The notes beneath the pieces are model-generated. The model was given only the letters and a program-made list of their open reading frames with translations, had not been told where the DNA came from and ran no database searches. From positions 74,810,643 through 74,874,642 of the forward strand of contig CM049307.1 of NCBI GenBank assembly GCA_026874595.1: a DNA stretch of 64,000 nt. The letters run 5' to 3'. This document shows, in pieces, positions 38,201 through 53,200 of the stretch (positions within the stretch are counted from its first letter, which is position 1; the number at the start of each line of letters is the position of its first letter). Source of the DNA: Sipunculus nudus. Its lineage: Eukaryota; Annelida; Sipuncula; Golfingiida; Sipunculidae. The position numbers and the translations under genes are program-made.

Positions 38201-41200
38201 TAATAAGTTAGTCTCCATCCTGGATAACTGTTATCCATTAATTCTACTTAGACAAGAAATATAGTTTAATGTATAAAAATATGTTTAATGGTGCTGAAAG
38301 AATGACATGAGAACTAGCTCCCATGATCCAAGTAATTCTACCCATGAATTAACCTGACAAAGAACTATGCTTGACCTTATACAGTACACATTCATAAATT
38401 TGTTTTTATTTCTGCATTATTTCTGTTTGATTCCTATCAGGCATACTTAAACTATCCCAATTTCTGATATATGACCTGCTTTCAAGTATGTTTGTTACAT
38501 TTATTTGTTAATACAACAAATCAAACAAATCAAGAATACCATTAAAGACCAATTTTAACTCAATTTGTGCATTTTTTTTTTGGCTTTTGAAAATGTACAA
38601 AGATGTTTAATTCCAGGAAAATAAATTTTCTTGCAAACTGGCATCAAAGTAAATAGAATTTGAGTCTTTCCTTAGTTTTCAGCACATTTTAAGTCACACT
38701 TAAAGTTACCAAATGCACAAGGTGCTATTCATTCACCCTTCCAGGTGACTAACAAACATTGTAAAGATATGAATAAAATGTGAATAATTTCAGATAATAA
38801 ATTTCAGATAAAGATATCTGTATCAGGGCATTCCTTAGTAATATCATATGCTTATACAGCAAACACAGTTCAGTATCCATGTATAAAATTTATGAGGCAC
38901 ATTTTGTATTGTGAGGTCAGATTTTATACTAACAAGAGCTTTTCTTGACACAGATGTTTACCTGCTGGCCATTTAAACACACTTATTCAAACAGTGAGTG
39001 GATACCAATCACAAATGGTTTAAGGTCACAAGGTCGTATCAATATTCAGAAAAAGTTAAAATATCTAGAAGACTTGATACCTGTCCAAGGAGGACACAGA
39101 AAGAGACTGAATAACAGGCAATATTGCTTAATATATATACCATTTGATTAATTTTAAGCTCTGAATGTAACTGGGTGAAGTTGCACTGGTGTGGGGGCCG
39201 GGTATCTTTGTAACAAATAGATATGTCTCTTAGTTATTATCTGCTTCCATTGTCTTTCTATATGATAGATAGCTTCACATAGAACAAGGTTGCTACAGTG
39301 TGTGGAATAAAGTATGGATAGTTTTGGATACCCTGCTAGTTCCACTATTGGATAGCATCACTCTCAGTGGGAAAACTTTAACAGGGTTCATACACTTCAG
39401 GCAAATCAAAATTTCATGACTTTTTCAGGACCTGCGGCAAAAAAATCATGACCTTTTCCTCGTAACTTTGACATATAAATGTTACTTGGGAACTGTTGAT
39501 GCAGATTATCCTCAATCATTTATATATAAAGATATTTAAGAGTCATTATTTCAACAGCTGTACAAATGTACTATTGTTCATGTATTAAACAATCCGGTTA
39601 ACGGTTCAGTCTTGCAAAGGGTTTTTTTTTTAAATTTTAAGATTCAATGTTTAAATGAAAACTTTTTAATATTAAGAGTGAAATACACTTGAACACTTGA
39701 CAAGCTTTCAAAACTGTCAACTGAATTAAATTACTTTCAAAGGCAGAGATGCAACAACCCAAGAGTACAATCAGGGCAGTATATAGTATCAGAAGACAAA
39801 CACTGTTTAATTGGGGCAAGCAAGAACTGTAACATTTACATCAATGTTTCACCACTTACATCAATGTTCCCGTTTCACACACACCCATGCCTATTAAACT
39901 AATTAATTTGAATACTACAGAAGTGTAAGAAATAAAGATTATTTCACTTGCTTAATTAATTCTTATTTACCTATTTTGTTCCTGTTTCACACACATACAT
40001 GCCTATTAAACTACTTAATCTGAATACTACAAAAGTGTAAGAAACAAAGATTATTCCAGTTGCTTAATTCCTACTCATTACTTTGATGTATTACAATTTT
40101 AAATCAACCAATGTAATATCATTAGTTTCATATATGAAAGGAAAAAGAAATATCTTGATTAAGGTAATTAATTTAACTCTTTTAAAGATATCCGGTGACA
40201 TTAGCTATTAATTGGATGGTTGTGAACCTTTCACTTTAAACTGAGCTCATGTCAGCATCGCTCACATTACGCTTCTGATTACCAATTAAATAATTTGATT
40301 ATCATATCCCTCTCTACATAATCATGGAATATAATATGTTCTCAATTATTGTTTCATTAAAATACAGTTAAACTACACCTATATAAGTGTTTGGCCTGTT
40401 CCTAAATGTGCAAGTGCTGTCATAATATTACTTGCCTTCAGCAAGGAGACAGCTAGAATTGCACCAGGTGTGCACGTTTACACGCTATGTACAGGACATC
40501 CATGGCGTTGAAATAAGGCGAGTTATAATATTTATTTTTGAAATGTTTTGGGAAGTTACAGTTAATTTTAACCACAGCTCAGATTTCAGATATTTTAATA
40601 ATACAAAGAGGTTAGAAGCATGCAACAGATTTATGCACCAAAAAACACCATGGAAGTTACCAGGTAGTAATAAGGCGGGAAAACTTTGGCGCCCTTTAGG
40701 TGTTGTTTACACATTCCATTGTAGTAGATCATGGCTCTTTTTCTACTACATCTGTCAGGACAATTTCTTCGCCAATCCCCAATTTTTTATTTTTAAACCA
40801 TAAATAATTTGTTTTAATTCTGTGTTTATGCCATTTATTGATAAGACTGATTAGTTTATTCATAACGTCCCGTCAGTTCTACTAACAGAAGTACGGGCCG
40901 AATCAGTGAATACAGGTGTAAGCGGCAATGGTTTCCCGCCAAGCGATATGGAATGCGCAGGCTGATAAATGTTACATGCATATGTACAGTTGTACACTGA
41001 TGTGCATGCATCAGACCTCATTGGCATTTTGGAAAAGACTCTTACAAGTATATATAATATTAATCTTTTTTTGTTGAGTTATGAACTTAAAGAGATAAAC
41101 GAGTGCTTGGAGTATGGGCATTATAAATTGGCGAAACAAAAGAAGGCCCTCCTGGAATTTGGCATTAAAACTCAGTACACAACCGGAAAACAGGTGCATT

Positions 41201-44200
41201 GGAATCTCTTACTGGATAACAATCATGCCATTGCAATGACTACAAAAGCAACATTCTGTTATTTATGCCTTTCTGAAAACGGCAACATCTTCTGCTTTCT
41301 TTCATTTTAAAAACTTATTTTTTAAACTGTAATTTTCAATACACTATACAATAATAGTCTTTGCCTTGAATACTCCACTACAGAAAAGTCTAGAATTTTG
41401 TTCGCTTGGTATCCTATACGAACAACACAAATTCTTGAAATTGTGTATCTTGAATGCATGTTTAGCTGATTGAAGACTGCCCTGGCATTTTTTTATTTAC
41501 GAAAGTATTCGTAAGAATGGCATGACAGCAACTGGGGGTTGACCACCCAGATAAGGAATTGCGGATGTCAACCTAAGCTGGAACAGCACTAAGGGGAGAA
41601 ATGCATAGCCGTAGTCTGGTTCAGGTGGTTTTCATGTATCATGTACGTTCAATCTTTGAAAAATATAATAAAGTTGATACAAAATATTTTTAAGACAGTA
41701 AAAAAAATGAAAAATCACTTTTTTTTATGACTTTTGAGAATTTTCTAAAAAATAAAAACTTTTTAAGTACTTATTTATAAAATCTAAAAACTCATGACTC
41801 ATTATATATTTAACCCTGCGTGATGTGAGGGTTATTTTTCTCACCTGATTCTGTGTGTGTGTGTGTGTATGTATAACTGAACAATATCTGGAGACGGTAT
41901 AACAAATGTTATCATAATCTATCATATAGGCTAGTGTTGTGAAAGTGTTGATGAAGTTCAATTATGGTGTAAATCCAAGCGTAAATCACTTCAGAATGAG
42001 TATTTTATGCACATTTTACCACTTGCACTTGTGACCATACAGCCATCTTTTGAGCGTGATCCGTTAGTCACAGGCAACAATATGGTCACGCAAAGCGGTG
42101 TTTCCCTGAAAGGTGGCAGTAACTGAACGTTTTGCATGTTACCATCGTTACATCACAGGTGCCCTTGCAGAAAGGTGTCCGTAAACCAACGTACATCCGG
42201 GGGTGGGTTGGGGGGAGGGGGCTGTGGTTGTTGTTTATTATGTTTGCTGGCAAGTACATTAATACCACAATGTCAAGAGTGTTTTTTTTAATATTCACAT
42301 AAAAAGTTCCAAGAAATAACACAGGTTTAATCAAATTCCTTATCACTGTCTTTCACACAGGGTTTGCCTCCCCATATCGGATGCTTTTTTAATTTGCACA
42401 AGACAACAAGAGCACTGCAAATGGTACACAATATGCCCGTTGCATATTTTGGGACCTCTGACCTCATTAAATATGCATGAATTTGCTGAGAATGTAATTC
42501 AGGTGAGAAACTGAATTGATTAATACTCATCATGAGTTATATGAAAATCCATCAGATATTTGGTAAGTCAGACTGGTGGTGCCACCAAAGTATGGTGACC
42601 TCTGACCTCATTAAATATGCATGGATTTTGCTGGAAAAAAACTTAGGTGAGATATTATACTGATCATTATTTTTAATGGGTTTTTATCAAAATCCATTAT
42701 ATTCCTTGTACATAATTGTGAGGAAACCACAAATTGGCCTGTACAAAGCAGCCTGGTGATCTCTTATCTCATTAAATATGCATGAATTTTGCTGAGAATT
42801 TAATTCAGGTGAGAAACTCTATTGGTAAATATGTATAATGAGTTTCATGAAAATCCATAGGATTTTTGGTAAGTTACCCTAGTGCCTCCAAAGTGAGGTG
42901 ATCCCTAACCTCATTAAATATGTGTGGATTTTGTTGGAGATCAAACTTAGGGGAGATATTTTATTTATTAACATTTCTGTTGAGTTTTATCATAGTTCAT
43001 GGTATCCCTCCTAAGTTAACACGGCAACACCACAAAGTGGCCTAGTGACCTCTGACCTTACTAAATTTGCATGGATTTCGGCCATTATCAAACTTGGGCA
43101 AGATGATCTATTTGTAAGTTGTTATGGTGAGTTTTGTGAAATCCATCAAAGCACTGGTAAGTTATCAGGGCGGTGGGCGGACAGACAGACAGTGGGTATA
43201 CCATGATATGTCCCGTCACAGACATGTGTACAAAAATGTTTCCTGGCATGTGTTTCTTTATACAGTTAACTTTCAAATATTCATGCATTTATATATTCTA
43301 TATATAAAACAACTTTTCTAGATGATTATTTTAACCTCAATTTACTGTAACCTTGGGTGTCATTGTTATGTTTTTCATTGATTCCCCTACTGCTTTGCCC
43401 CAAAGACACACTTTTTTTAAGAAAATTTACTTTAACCAGGAAATTACATCAGTTGTCTGCAATGTTATCTATCAGAGAGTCTGCTAGTGCTGGCCCTTAA
43501 CTCAATACTCTCAAAACCTGTTTATGAATAAGTCATTTGACAGTAATGCTAACATAATTAATTAGGGAATGGGAAAAATCTGTTTTGCATGTAGGCAGGT
43601 AACTGAAACCAAAGGTATATATAACTCTATGTAACTTGAATATGAACAAAATAAACTAGAGGTATGTAAACAATTTAAATTTGTTATTATCATTTATTCA
43701 TCAATTCATCAACTGTCAGCAATAACTTTGGTTTGGTATGTGCACACTCTTTAACCATCAGAGCAGTCAGATTGATTAAAACACACTGTACATAAAAGAC
43801 CTCCTTACCATATTTGGCAATAATCTCAGGTTTAGGTAGACCATCTAGATCAGAGGTTTCAAGAAGAAGTCTTGTGGTGTCAGAGTAAGCAGCCAAGTCA
43901 CGACGGAGCTTACTGTTTTCCGCGTCGAGATCACGGACCTGCTGCCGTAACGCCAGTATATCCTGCCCCATCTTGTGGACAGCAACTCGATATCGATCTA
44001 GCTCTTTCATCTGATGGTCCAGCAGGTTCATACCCGCTCGATCTACATCCTCTGGTGCATTGGATGGTCCTGCTTTTGGCTCCCCTGCTCCTGCCGGTCT
44101 TGGATTTGGATCATGGAAGATATAGCTATACTCAGGAAGAACATTCTCCATGGCGTCATGTGGGGGCATCTCATCATCCTTCAGGGGCTGAAACCAGATA

Positions 44201-47200
44201 CAAGGATAATTAGGAGATATACATCCAATTCATCTATACTGTTACAGACTTCCTGCTCAGCTGACATTAAGTCACCTAACATATAACAATGACCCTTTGT
44301 CCATTGCAGAGCCTCCCAACAGAATTATGTGCTTTAATAAGTAACTTTGAAAATTATTGAAGCTTCATACCTGCAGTTGTGTATACAGTTAGCAATAGGC
44401 AGAGTCTCTTGTCTCTCCTGAATCCAGGTCACTGTGACCTCTTTTCATTTTGTCAAGATAAGATAAGGATTCTTTCTACAGCAGCCACTGATAACTTATC
44501 AATCCAGCTATAAGTTCTCCTACTCAATGTCTAGGGCCATAATGATAACTAGAATACGGGTAGTCGACAAGGGACTACGTGTATCCGCCAAAATCAGAGA
44601 AGGACGAGTGAAACGAGGCATGTATTGAGTGGCAAGGGGAAATAGTGTTACATGTGTTACATATTAGAATTATGAGTGATTTTATCGAACAGCAGACAAA
44701 CAGATGGATGCTGTGCAAAAATGGCTGCAGGTGGCGCCACCATTTTTGAGTATGTTATAAAAATATCCAAGGGCTACATTTGTGTAAATTTTTTTTCCTG
44801 ATTGGTTAAATGAGTCCGGAGATATAAGCATTAATGTCTGCAGCTTGAACGTGAATGTAGGTGGCGCCACCTGTCATAAAATCAAGAAAGCTATGCGGGA
44901 TGTATAAGCATGCCGTATTTCAGGTAATTTGGTCAAACAACTGCATAGATATGAGTGATTTTAACCCAAGGCAGACAAACAGATGGACGCTGTGCAAAAA
45001 TGGCTGCAGGTGGCGCCACCATTTTTGTGTATGTTATAAAGCTATCCAAGGGCTACATTTGTGTAATTTTTTTTTCCTGATTGGTCGAACGGTTCCTGAG
45101 ATATGAGCTTGGATGTCTGCAGCGTGAACGTGAATGTAGGTGGCGCCACCTGTCATAAAATCAAGAAAGCTATCTAGGATGTATACGCATGCTGAATTTC
45201 AGGTGAATTAGTCAAACCACTGCAGAGATATGAGTGATTTTAACCCAAGGCAGACAAACAGATGGACACGGTGCAAACATGGTTGCAGGTGGCGCAACCT
45301 TTTTTTGTGTATGTTATAAAGCTATCCCAGGGCTACATTTTTGTTAAAAAATTTTTTCTGATCGGTCAAACGGTTCCCGAAATATGTTGGTTTATGTGTG
45401 GAAACAGACGCACAAACGGACAAACGGTTCCCGAGATATGTGGGTTTATGTGTGGAAACAGACGCACAAACGGACGCTGGGCAGAGAGGAAAGGTCAGAG
45501 GTCATGGTCACTTGGTTAGGCACCAGTTCACATGTGACCCGATAATTTGTGTAAGTTTCGGAAAAATCCGTCCAGTAGTCTCAGAGGAGTTCTCTGGAAA
45601 CGAACGTCGCCGCGGCGGAACCCGGTAAAAAAAATAGTATCCGCAAAACTTTGTTTTGGCGGATACAATAAATCTCGTATAAATTATGGTCGAATGTTGG
45701 TTGTCTATTGTTGAGCCAGTGGTAAGACATATACCAAAGATAATTATAAAGCCACTGATGAGAAATATTTCTAATTGACTATTGTTAATTTGATTTTACT
45801 TTTTAGCTAAGTATTATATCTGGGAAATACATTAAAAGACTATAATTTTTTCTCCATCAGATCTGAGACTTGGTTGACAATGCTGAGGTTTAGGGACAGA
45901 CTCAAGTAAACAACAGAAAAACATTTTCTATAGTGCCTCAGATTATTACTTTTTCTTATCAGCTCTACTTCATCTAGAGCTCAGCAACCCGCACCATTCA
46001 TACTGCGTCAGCTGAATTGACCACTGCTGCACTTTGGACTCAAGGCTAAATCAGTCCTGGCATATAAAGTATGCTATTTTTAATCATGGTGCCTGATCAG
46101 TGCAGTATAGTTGACTGTATCCTGGCAACAAAAATTATTGTTCTTATCAGCTGGCTATTTCAGGGACTAAGATACAATAACACAAATATTTTCAGAAATC
46201 TCTCATAGTTTTTCTCTTAATTTTCACTGCAAAAACTTTTCAACAAACCATTAAAGGAAACCTGTTTTAGACCATGATATTTGTATGTCTCGCAAGTTTA
46301 ATGTTATGTAAATTATTGCCTCCAACAGGAGGGTATACATTCATTCCTGTTCGTGTGTCTGTTTGTTCAAAACTTAAGAAATCATAAACAAAATCTCATT
46401 ACATTATCAGGGCCTTTTTGGAATGGGCCAAGGAAGAATCAATTAGATTCTGGTGTGGGTCTGCCTCATGATCATGATCCAGGAAGGACTTCCAGGAATA
46501 TTCACAAATGTACAGTACAGTCAATTTTCCATAAATGAACAAGGGAATATGGGCCCAATAAGTGAATGTGAACACATGCAATGGGAACTTCTGCTTGAAT
46601 GAACCTGGAAGTATGGACTGAAAAAAGAGAATGCAAACATGTTTTAGGGAGCATCCCACAATTAACTGCCCACATGGTGCAGGCTTGCATTCAAAAGAAT
46701 GCATATTTTTAGTTATTAATAAAAGTTTTGTTGTTTTTTAAAGAAACCAATATGGCCAAAAAAAGTATGGTTCTCAGGCACCGCCCGCATCAATTTTAAC
46801 CTACCCCAAATAAATAATTTTGATTTTATTTTTCATCTTTCAAGAAGATAAAATAATACAATTTTGATAAGATTTCCTTTGCTATGTAGTGTTTTACCTG
46901 TTTAGCATAAACAATCTGTTATTATCATGCTTTTCCCTGATAATATGGTATTTTTATTAAAACATACAAAGAAAAAAGGTAAAAATAAAATCGCCTGCCA
47001 GCAATGATTTATGAAAAAAGGTGCCTGAGAACCAAACCTATTTTTTGCCTAATTATTTTCACCATAAAAAAAATATACATTAAATTCTGGTTCACCTAGC
47101 CTGTTTGTAAATGATGATTCTGGTACACTGACATAATTATTGAAATATATTCTGGTGCACACTGCTGGTTTATAAATAAAGATTCTATGACATACTTTTT

Positions 47201-50200
47201 TTCATAAACATACCTAAAGCTTATGATTGGCATAAAAATTCACAAGCTCAAGAGCATGTCTGAAAAATTATAAAAACCTGAGGACATTTTTTTTGTTAAA
47301 GTTAATGTGACACGTGCAGAAAAATCTTGATAATATCTATGTTGTCACCTGCCTGGCTACTCTATCTGACTCTGATATAAGGGCACATACAGTCAGCCTG
47401 ACACTATTAATACAAATCATGTCAGGCATGTTCAGTGTGTTCCACTGATTTTATACAAACCAAAACTTCACTTAATTAATGCATACTTCTCCTGTATCAT
47501 TAATTATATAATATGCTTGTGGATCCCCATTTTATCTGATCTATTATTAAATTATACTGATGAATATCAATATGATTAAATTCAATAATTAATGATAAAA
47601 TTGTGTCACTGATATTTTAATTGTTCTGATTATTATATATACCCACCTCTGCTGTATATGGCCTGTAGTACAGGGTTGCCATTCTGCTGTAGGTCTGGCC
47701 ACAGAGAGCCCACTAAACCATAGAGCACACCTAAAATACTCCACCTCCTAAACTCTGCAGCTCTGCAGAACTTATTGGCACACTTTTCACCACAAGTTAC
47801 TCAAATAGTTTTGAACAGCAATAGATCCAGTAAATCAGACAACTGATCAACACTGAGACTGTTTTGCTATCAATTCTTGGCAACCATGCAGCCTAACTCC
47901 TTGTGTGACACATAAGAGTGTAAAAAAAGTGTCAATTTGAAGTCATATAAGCATAGTTTGATAAATCCATATGATGATAACTATACCAATTTAGCTGATG
48001 TTTCAATTATAAGTTCTATAGTAGTACTTCACATTGGTACACTGTGCAATCCCTTGCTGTACCTGTGGGTTGTACAAAGCAGCTTATACACAACAGTACA
48101 ATGCCCTCACAATACAGTCCACGTACAATGAATATGATCCTAGTCAACAACTACATGCACTTCCAATAAAGCCGGCTCCTTAAGGGGCGGGCTGAGACCT
48201 GTTGATATAACTGTCATAGCAATGACCCAGATAAGGCCTGGCCAAATTCCAAATCATCTTAGCACTAAATACCCTGAGAGTGTGTGCTAACAGTGGCCCG
48301 CTCACCTCTTATCAAGATCTCCCACCCTCTTACAATGTCAAGAGAATATTTTGTGAATCTGATTAATAACTTTCACTGAGAAATAATACCTTTCCCTGAG
48401 GTTAATAAATAGACCAACCCTAAAGTATTTTCATACATGACAGTTGCTGACTGCTGAGTATATTTGTTAAGTTTTTACTTTCTTTATTTCACCTTAAAAG
48501 CCAGAATATATTTTACAATTTTCACACTAAAATATACTGTTATCTACACAAGTTCTTTAAAAATCTTTAGCCGTTTATTAAATTATATAAAATTAAAAAA
48601 AAAATTATGAATGAGAAACTGGTCTAACAGGCATACCATATATTAATGTTACAATCCAAATGTCAGAGATATAAATACATAGGTACAGAGTTAAAATGTC
48701 ACAAGAATGTCATTTACACTTTGTATATAATCATGAAAATATACAGGAGGTGCCACTAGTTTTATACAGCAGATCAGGCAATCTAAGATGAATCAGTTCT
48801 GAAAATTTCAAGGCAATCAATGTATTAATTGTTGAAATTTTTCGAGCTTCCTTGCAAATGTTCACATAAAATCCACTGATTTAAGCGTATATCAGATCTG
48901 TAAGTGGCATTTGTTAAAAAGTATGTCCGGCTAATTTTGTTCAAATTTTGCATGTTGACTGGTACATATGTGTGTATAGGATGTGCATTTTTCTCCTTTT
49001 TTATTTAGGTCCAATGGTAAATTTTTGTTCAACAGCCTTAACACTAAGACAAGTTAGACTTTCAAGGTGCTAAAATTCATGTTTTCACCATGTAGCTTGC
49101 ATGATATAGGTCACTGTGACCTGATTTTGGGTGTCCGAATAGAATATATGAAGACCTGCCTGGATGTAAAGCAAGAACTTATTAAGTTTGATAATTATTA
49201 ATTAGTTGTGTCCTGCTAACAGACAACTAGATTGAAAGACAGCAGACAAAGACCTATTTGTATAGCTCAGCATGAATGAAAATCAGCAAAGCTAAAAATA
49301 TAATTCATATCTAAAGGCATTCAATAATATTTTACTGCTAGATTAGCATACTATGGTTGAGTAAAACAAATTGTTTCCAGCTGTTTAGTTTAACTGAGGT
49401 CTGGCCTTGAAATCTTTCCTATCTTATCACCAAATGTTTCCTTGGTTTTTAAATTCATGGAAACTGGTTTCTGATGATTTCAACAGCTATTTCATAAAAT
49501 AACAAATCCTTTAAAAAGCTGCATTGATTTTTTTTGTTTGTCAGTATTGGCAAGTTACCCACAGCCTATGATGACTTTCTGTGTAAGGGCCAAAGCTTAC
49601 ACACCCAGAGCTTATGTATGTTTTGAAGCACCTAAATTGCTATGACATCCATGGAACTGAACTAGCTGCATTTATAGGTTCTCTGAAGGCACAAGCAATA
49701 ACAATTGAAGCAGTTTCACATTAAGACCTAACTTAGGTGAAGAGAACTCTGAACTGAAAGAAACAAATCAATGACAAGGATGTGTGAAGCGAAGCTTAGA
49801 ATATAAGATCAAATGCATCTAAATATAATTTCAAAAACTTTTTAAAAATATGACAATTGGCATAACCAGTCTACCGTTGCTAATAATTTATCCAAAATCA
49901 AGAATCAAACAAAATTTCCAGAAAATCCAAGTTGCAATTTTCAAGAAGACTTCTCCAAAATAGAAATAATTCTCCAAACTACATCTGTTACAATATGCTA
50001 GATATCATGCATTTTTTTTATTAAATTGGCAAAAACTCCAACACTGGAAATGACAGAGACCATACAAGTCTTCAATTACTCCCTGTTTGTTCTGACAGGA
50101 ATTCATATTATTCACGTATTTCTTATCAGTCTGAAACTCAATAGCAAAAACCATCTTATAGGTACCAAATTTTAATAAAAGTTTTACAGCAAAGCTCCAG

Positions 50201-53200
50201 ATGTTCTTGAGATGTTTAATGCAAAAGGCATTCCAAGATCACTATCTGGCTGCCATACTAGATTTCTCTGGATTGGTCTGAAATATGACAGAGCATATCA
50301 AATCCTGGGTACCATTCTTCAGTAAATAATAATGAAAATGTTTTCAAGATAATGTAAGCAAAGTTAACTTTTATATGACAACCTGGTTGCAATGTTAGAT
50401 ATGTCTAAGTGAAATTTAAAAGCACATGTTCTCTCAAAGGTATAAATTTTCAGTAAAATTTTCATGGCAACTGATTGAGCAGTTCTTGAGTTAATACACT
50501 TAAAAAGAGTTTGGAAGAAAAGGGTAAAATGAAAGGATACAAATGAAAGGACATTAAGTACTGTACAGATATTACATGAGTCAGGAAAACTAGTCCACAT
50601 ACCATCACCGGTGACTTGATAATCCTGTTCAGCAGCTGCTGTTTTCTAGGTGGCAGAGGTGTAGGGGGTGCACCCCTCAGGTCCGGGGAGGGCAGACTCT
50701 CAGCGTAAGGTGAGGGGGTTCTGAGTGGACTCCCAAGAGTCCATGGTCCTTCCTCCTGGTCCTTGGAGTCCCCGGAGTCCAGGAGGTGAGGCAGTACCTC
50801 AGGTCTACCTCTGTAGTAGTCACGGGTGATGTCAAAGCCTGTCATGTCCAGTGCTGGAATCAGCTGGGGGTCTGCTGGTGCAGGCACACTAGCAGCATCC
50901 TGAAGCAGCAAAACAGCAACAGGTATAGACTAAAGCAGCAAATGGTTATATTTTATTTATGATATGTTGTTAAACAATCATGACAATATAATATTGTTGC
51001 ATGTTAAAAATTTGGGGCTGGATGCACAATGTTGCCCCATGCTCTTATTGGTCTGATAACAATTCTTTACATATAAGACAGACTACAGCAGCAACCAGCA
51101 AGTTATAACAGTAGAGACAACTGTTAAAATGTGAAAGGCAATCATTTTATTTTATTAAGTTTTCTCCTTATGAGGTTTTATATAACAAGGCCTACAGGCC
51201 TAATGCAAACCTGTGCAAAGTTTGGCAGTATGAATGGAGGTTTATTTTAAAATTTAATATTGATCCTCTTACGTCCTGCATATCTACCTTAGTCATTATG
51301 ATTTCAGCAAAATGGACGTTTCGGACCCTGAAAGTTTCAGACTAGGAAATTTTAAAACTAGAATAAGGGTAGTCGACAAGCGACTTCGTGTATCCGCAGA
51401 AATCAGAGTGGGACGGGTGAAGTGAGGCATGGATTCCCGAGATATGAGCTTGGATGTCTGCAGAGTAAACGTGAATGTAGGTGGCACCACCTGTCACAAA
51501 ATCAAGAGAGCTGTCCAGGATGTATAAACCTGCAAAATTTCAGGTGGATAAGTCAAACCACTTCTAAGATATGCGTGATATTATCCCAAGGCAGATGAAC
51601 AGATGGACGCTGTGCAAAAATGGTTGCAGGTGGCACCACCATTTTAGTGTATGTTATAAAACTATCAAAGGGCTACATTTGTGCAAAATTTTAGCCTGAT
51701 CGGTAAAACGTTTCCCCGAGATATGTGGGTTTATGTGTGGAAACACAAATGGACGCTGGGCAGTGAGGAAAGGTCAGAGGTCAACCAAAAATGAGAGCGC
51801 AGCATTCACATGTGACCTGATGATAAACCCGATTTGCTTAAAATGCAAACCATGGTTTTTCAAACAGTTGAAAGATATAGTTCCAATAATCTGGGAATTC
51901 TGCATCTAGACATTGTGTCTAGACGTCTAGACTCTGTGTCTAGATGTCTAGACACATTGTCTAGACACCAGACAAGATCCAGGTCTGTTGCCATGGTGAT
52001 GTCTGGACCCCCCACCTGATTGTACTGAGTGACCTCATGAATTGGCTGCTGAAACTCAGCATGTTGTCAAATCTGTTTTCAAACACAGAAAGCCTTTTTC
52101 AATTGGCTACACTGCTTTTTTGAAGCTGCATTTTTCCAATCTATTCTTATAAAACTGACAGAACCCTACCATAAAATTATTCTTAAAAAGTTTAGACCAA
52201 TTAGCTTAATTGTTTCATCATAAAACAGCGTATAAGCTACAAGCATCTAAAATTACATTTTCGCTTGTAAAAAACACATCAATGTAGGTGGCGCCACCAA
52301 TACCTCAATTTTAGATATGACCTAAGTGACCAACATAGGCATAAAATTTGGTGATGATTGCTCCAGTCGTTTCTGAGACTGAAATTTTAATATGCTTTTT
52401 TGGACAGATGACAAAGTTCAACCTCCTGTATTTCGGCCAAATATCTCCGAACTGGAACCATTCGAACAAAGTTGCAAAATTTTGTTCCAGGGATCATTTC
52501 AGGGAAATATTGGACAATTTGGCTGGACAGTTTCAGAGAAGATTTTTAAAGCTTTTTTAGCTTTTTCCCTATAAAATCTAAGAAACTGCAGTCAGGAAAA
52601 AAATAAACAAAATTCGATATAGTTTTTTGAATGACTGATTATTTGCAAAAAATTTGGTGATGCTAGCTCCTGCAATTTTTGAGATAGCTATGGTTAATGT
52701 ACAGACGACGCACAACGTATGACCGACGACACTGCACCATCGCATAAGCTCACAGGTTCACTAACAAGGCCTAAAGGCCTAATGCAAACCTGTGCAATGG
52801 GATATACATCAGGTATAATGATTCCATGCTGGACCATATGCTGACAACGACGCACTATCACATATGCTCACAGGTTCGCTAAAAAACAGTTTCAAATACA
52901 AGTCATGTGACCAAAATTTGCACAAAACTTGGGTATGATTGCTCCTGTTGTTTCTGAGATTGTTATGTTATTATGCTTACATGGCCAACTGACTAAGTTC
53001 AAATTCCTGTAACTCCGCAAAAATTTATTAGACCCAAATCATTTGAACAAACTTGAGAGAGCTAGTCTCTTGGATAATTTCTGTAAATACTGAACAAATT
53101 CAAGATTTTCAAATGTTTTCAAGAGCTTTACCTTGTAAAATGTAAGCCGATGCAGGTGGCGCCACAAAAAGCTCATCCTAACAACATTTGATATGCAACT

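Larger units (their letters stand above)
44188..47646 (-). other. CCDC33 intron with two mobile elements
   Basis: Besides the elements at 44547-45666 and 46757-47047 I see no gene-like frame. Confidence 0.55.

Noticed and set aside
43872-44213. Plus-strand frames of 113 and 90 codons
   Set aside because: They are shadows of the CCDC33 exon at 43809-44187 on the minus strand.
44682-45628. Related short frames with FxVYVIKLSxGYI phrases
   Set aside because: They are translations of the Helitron-like repeat units, also seen at 7408-7752 and 36573-36779.
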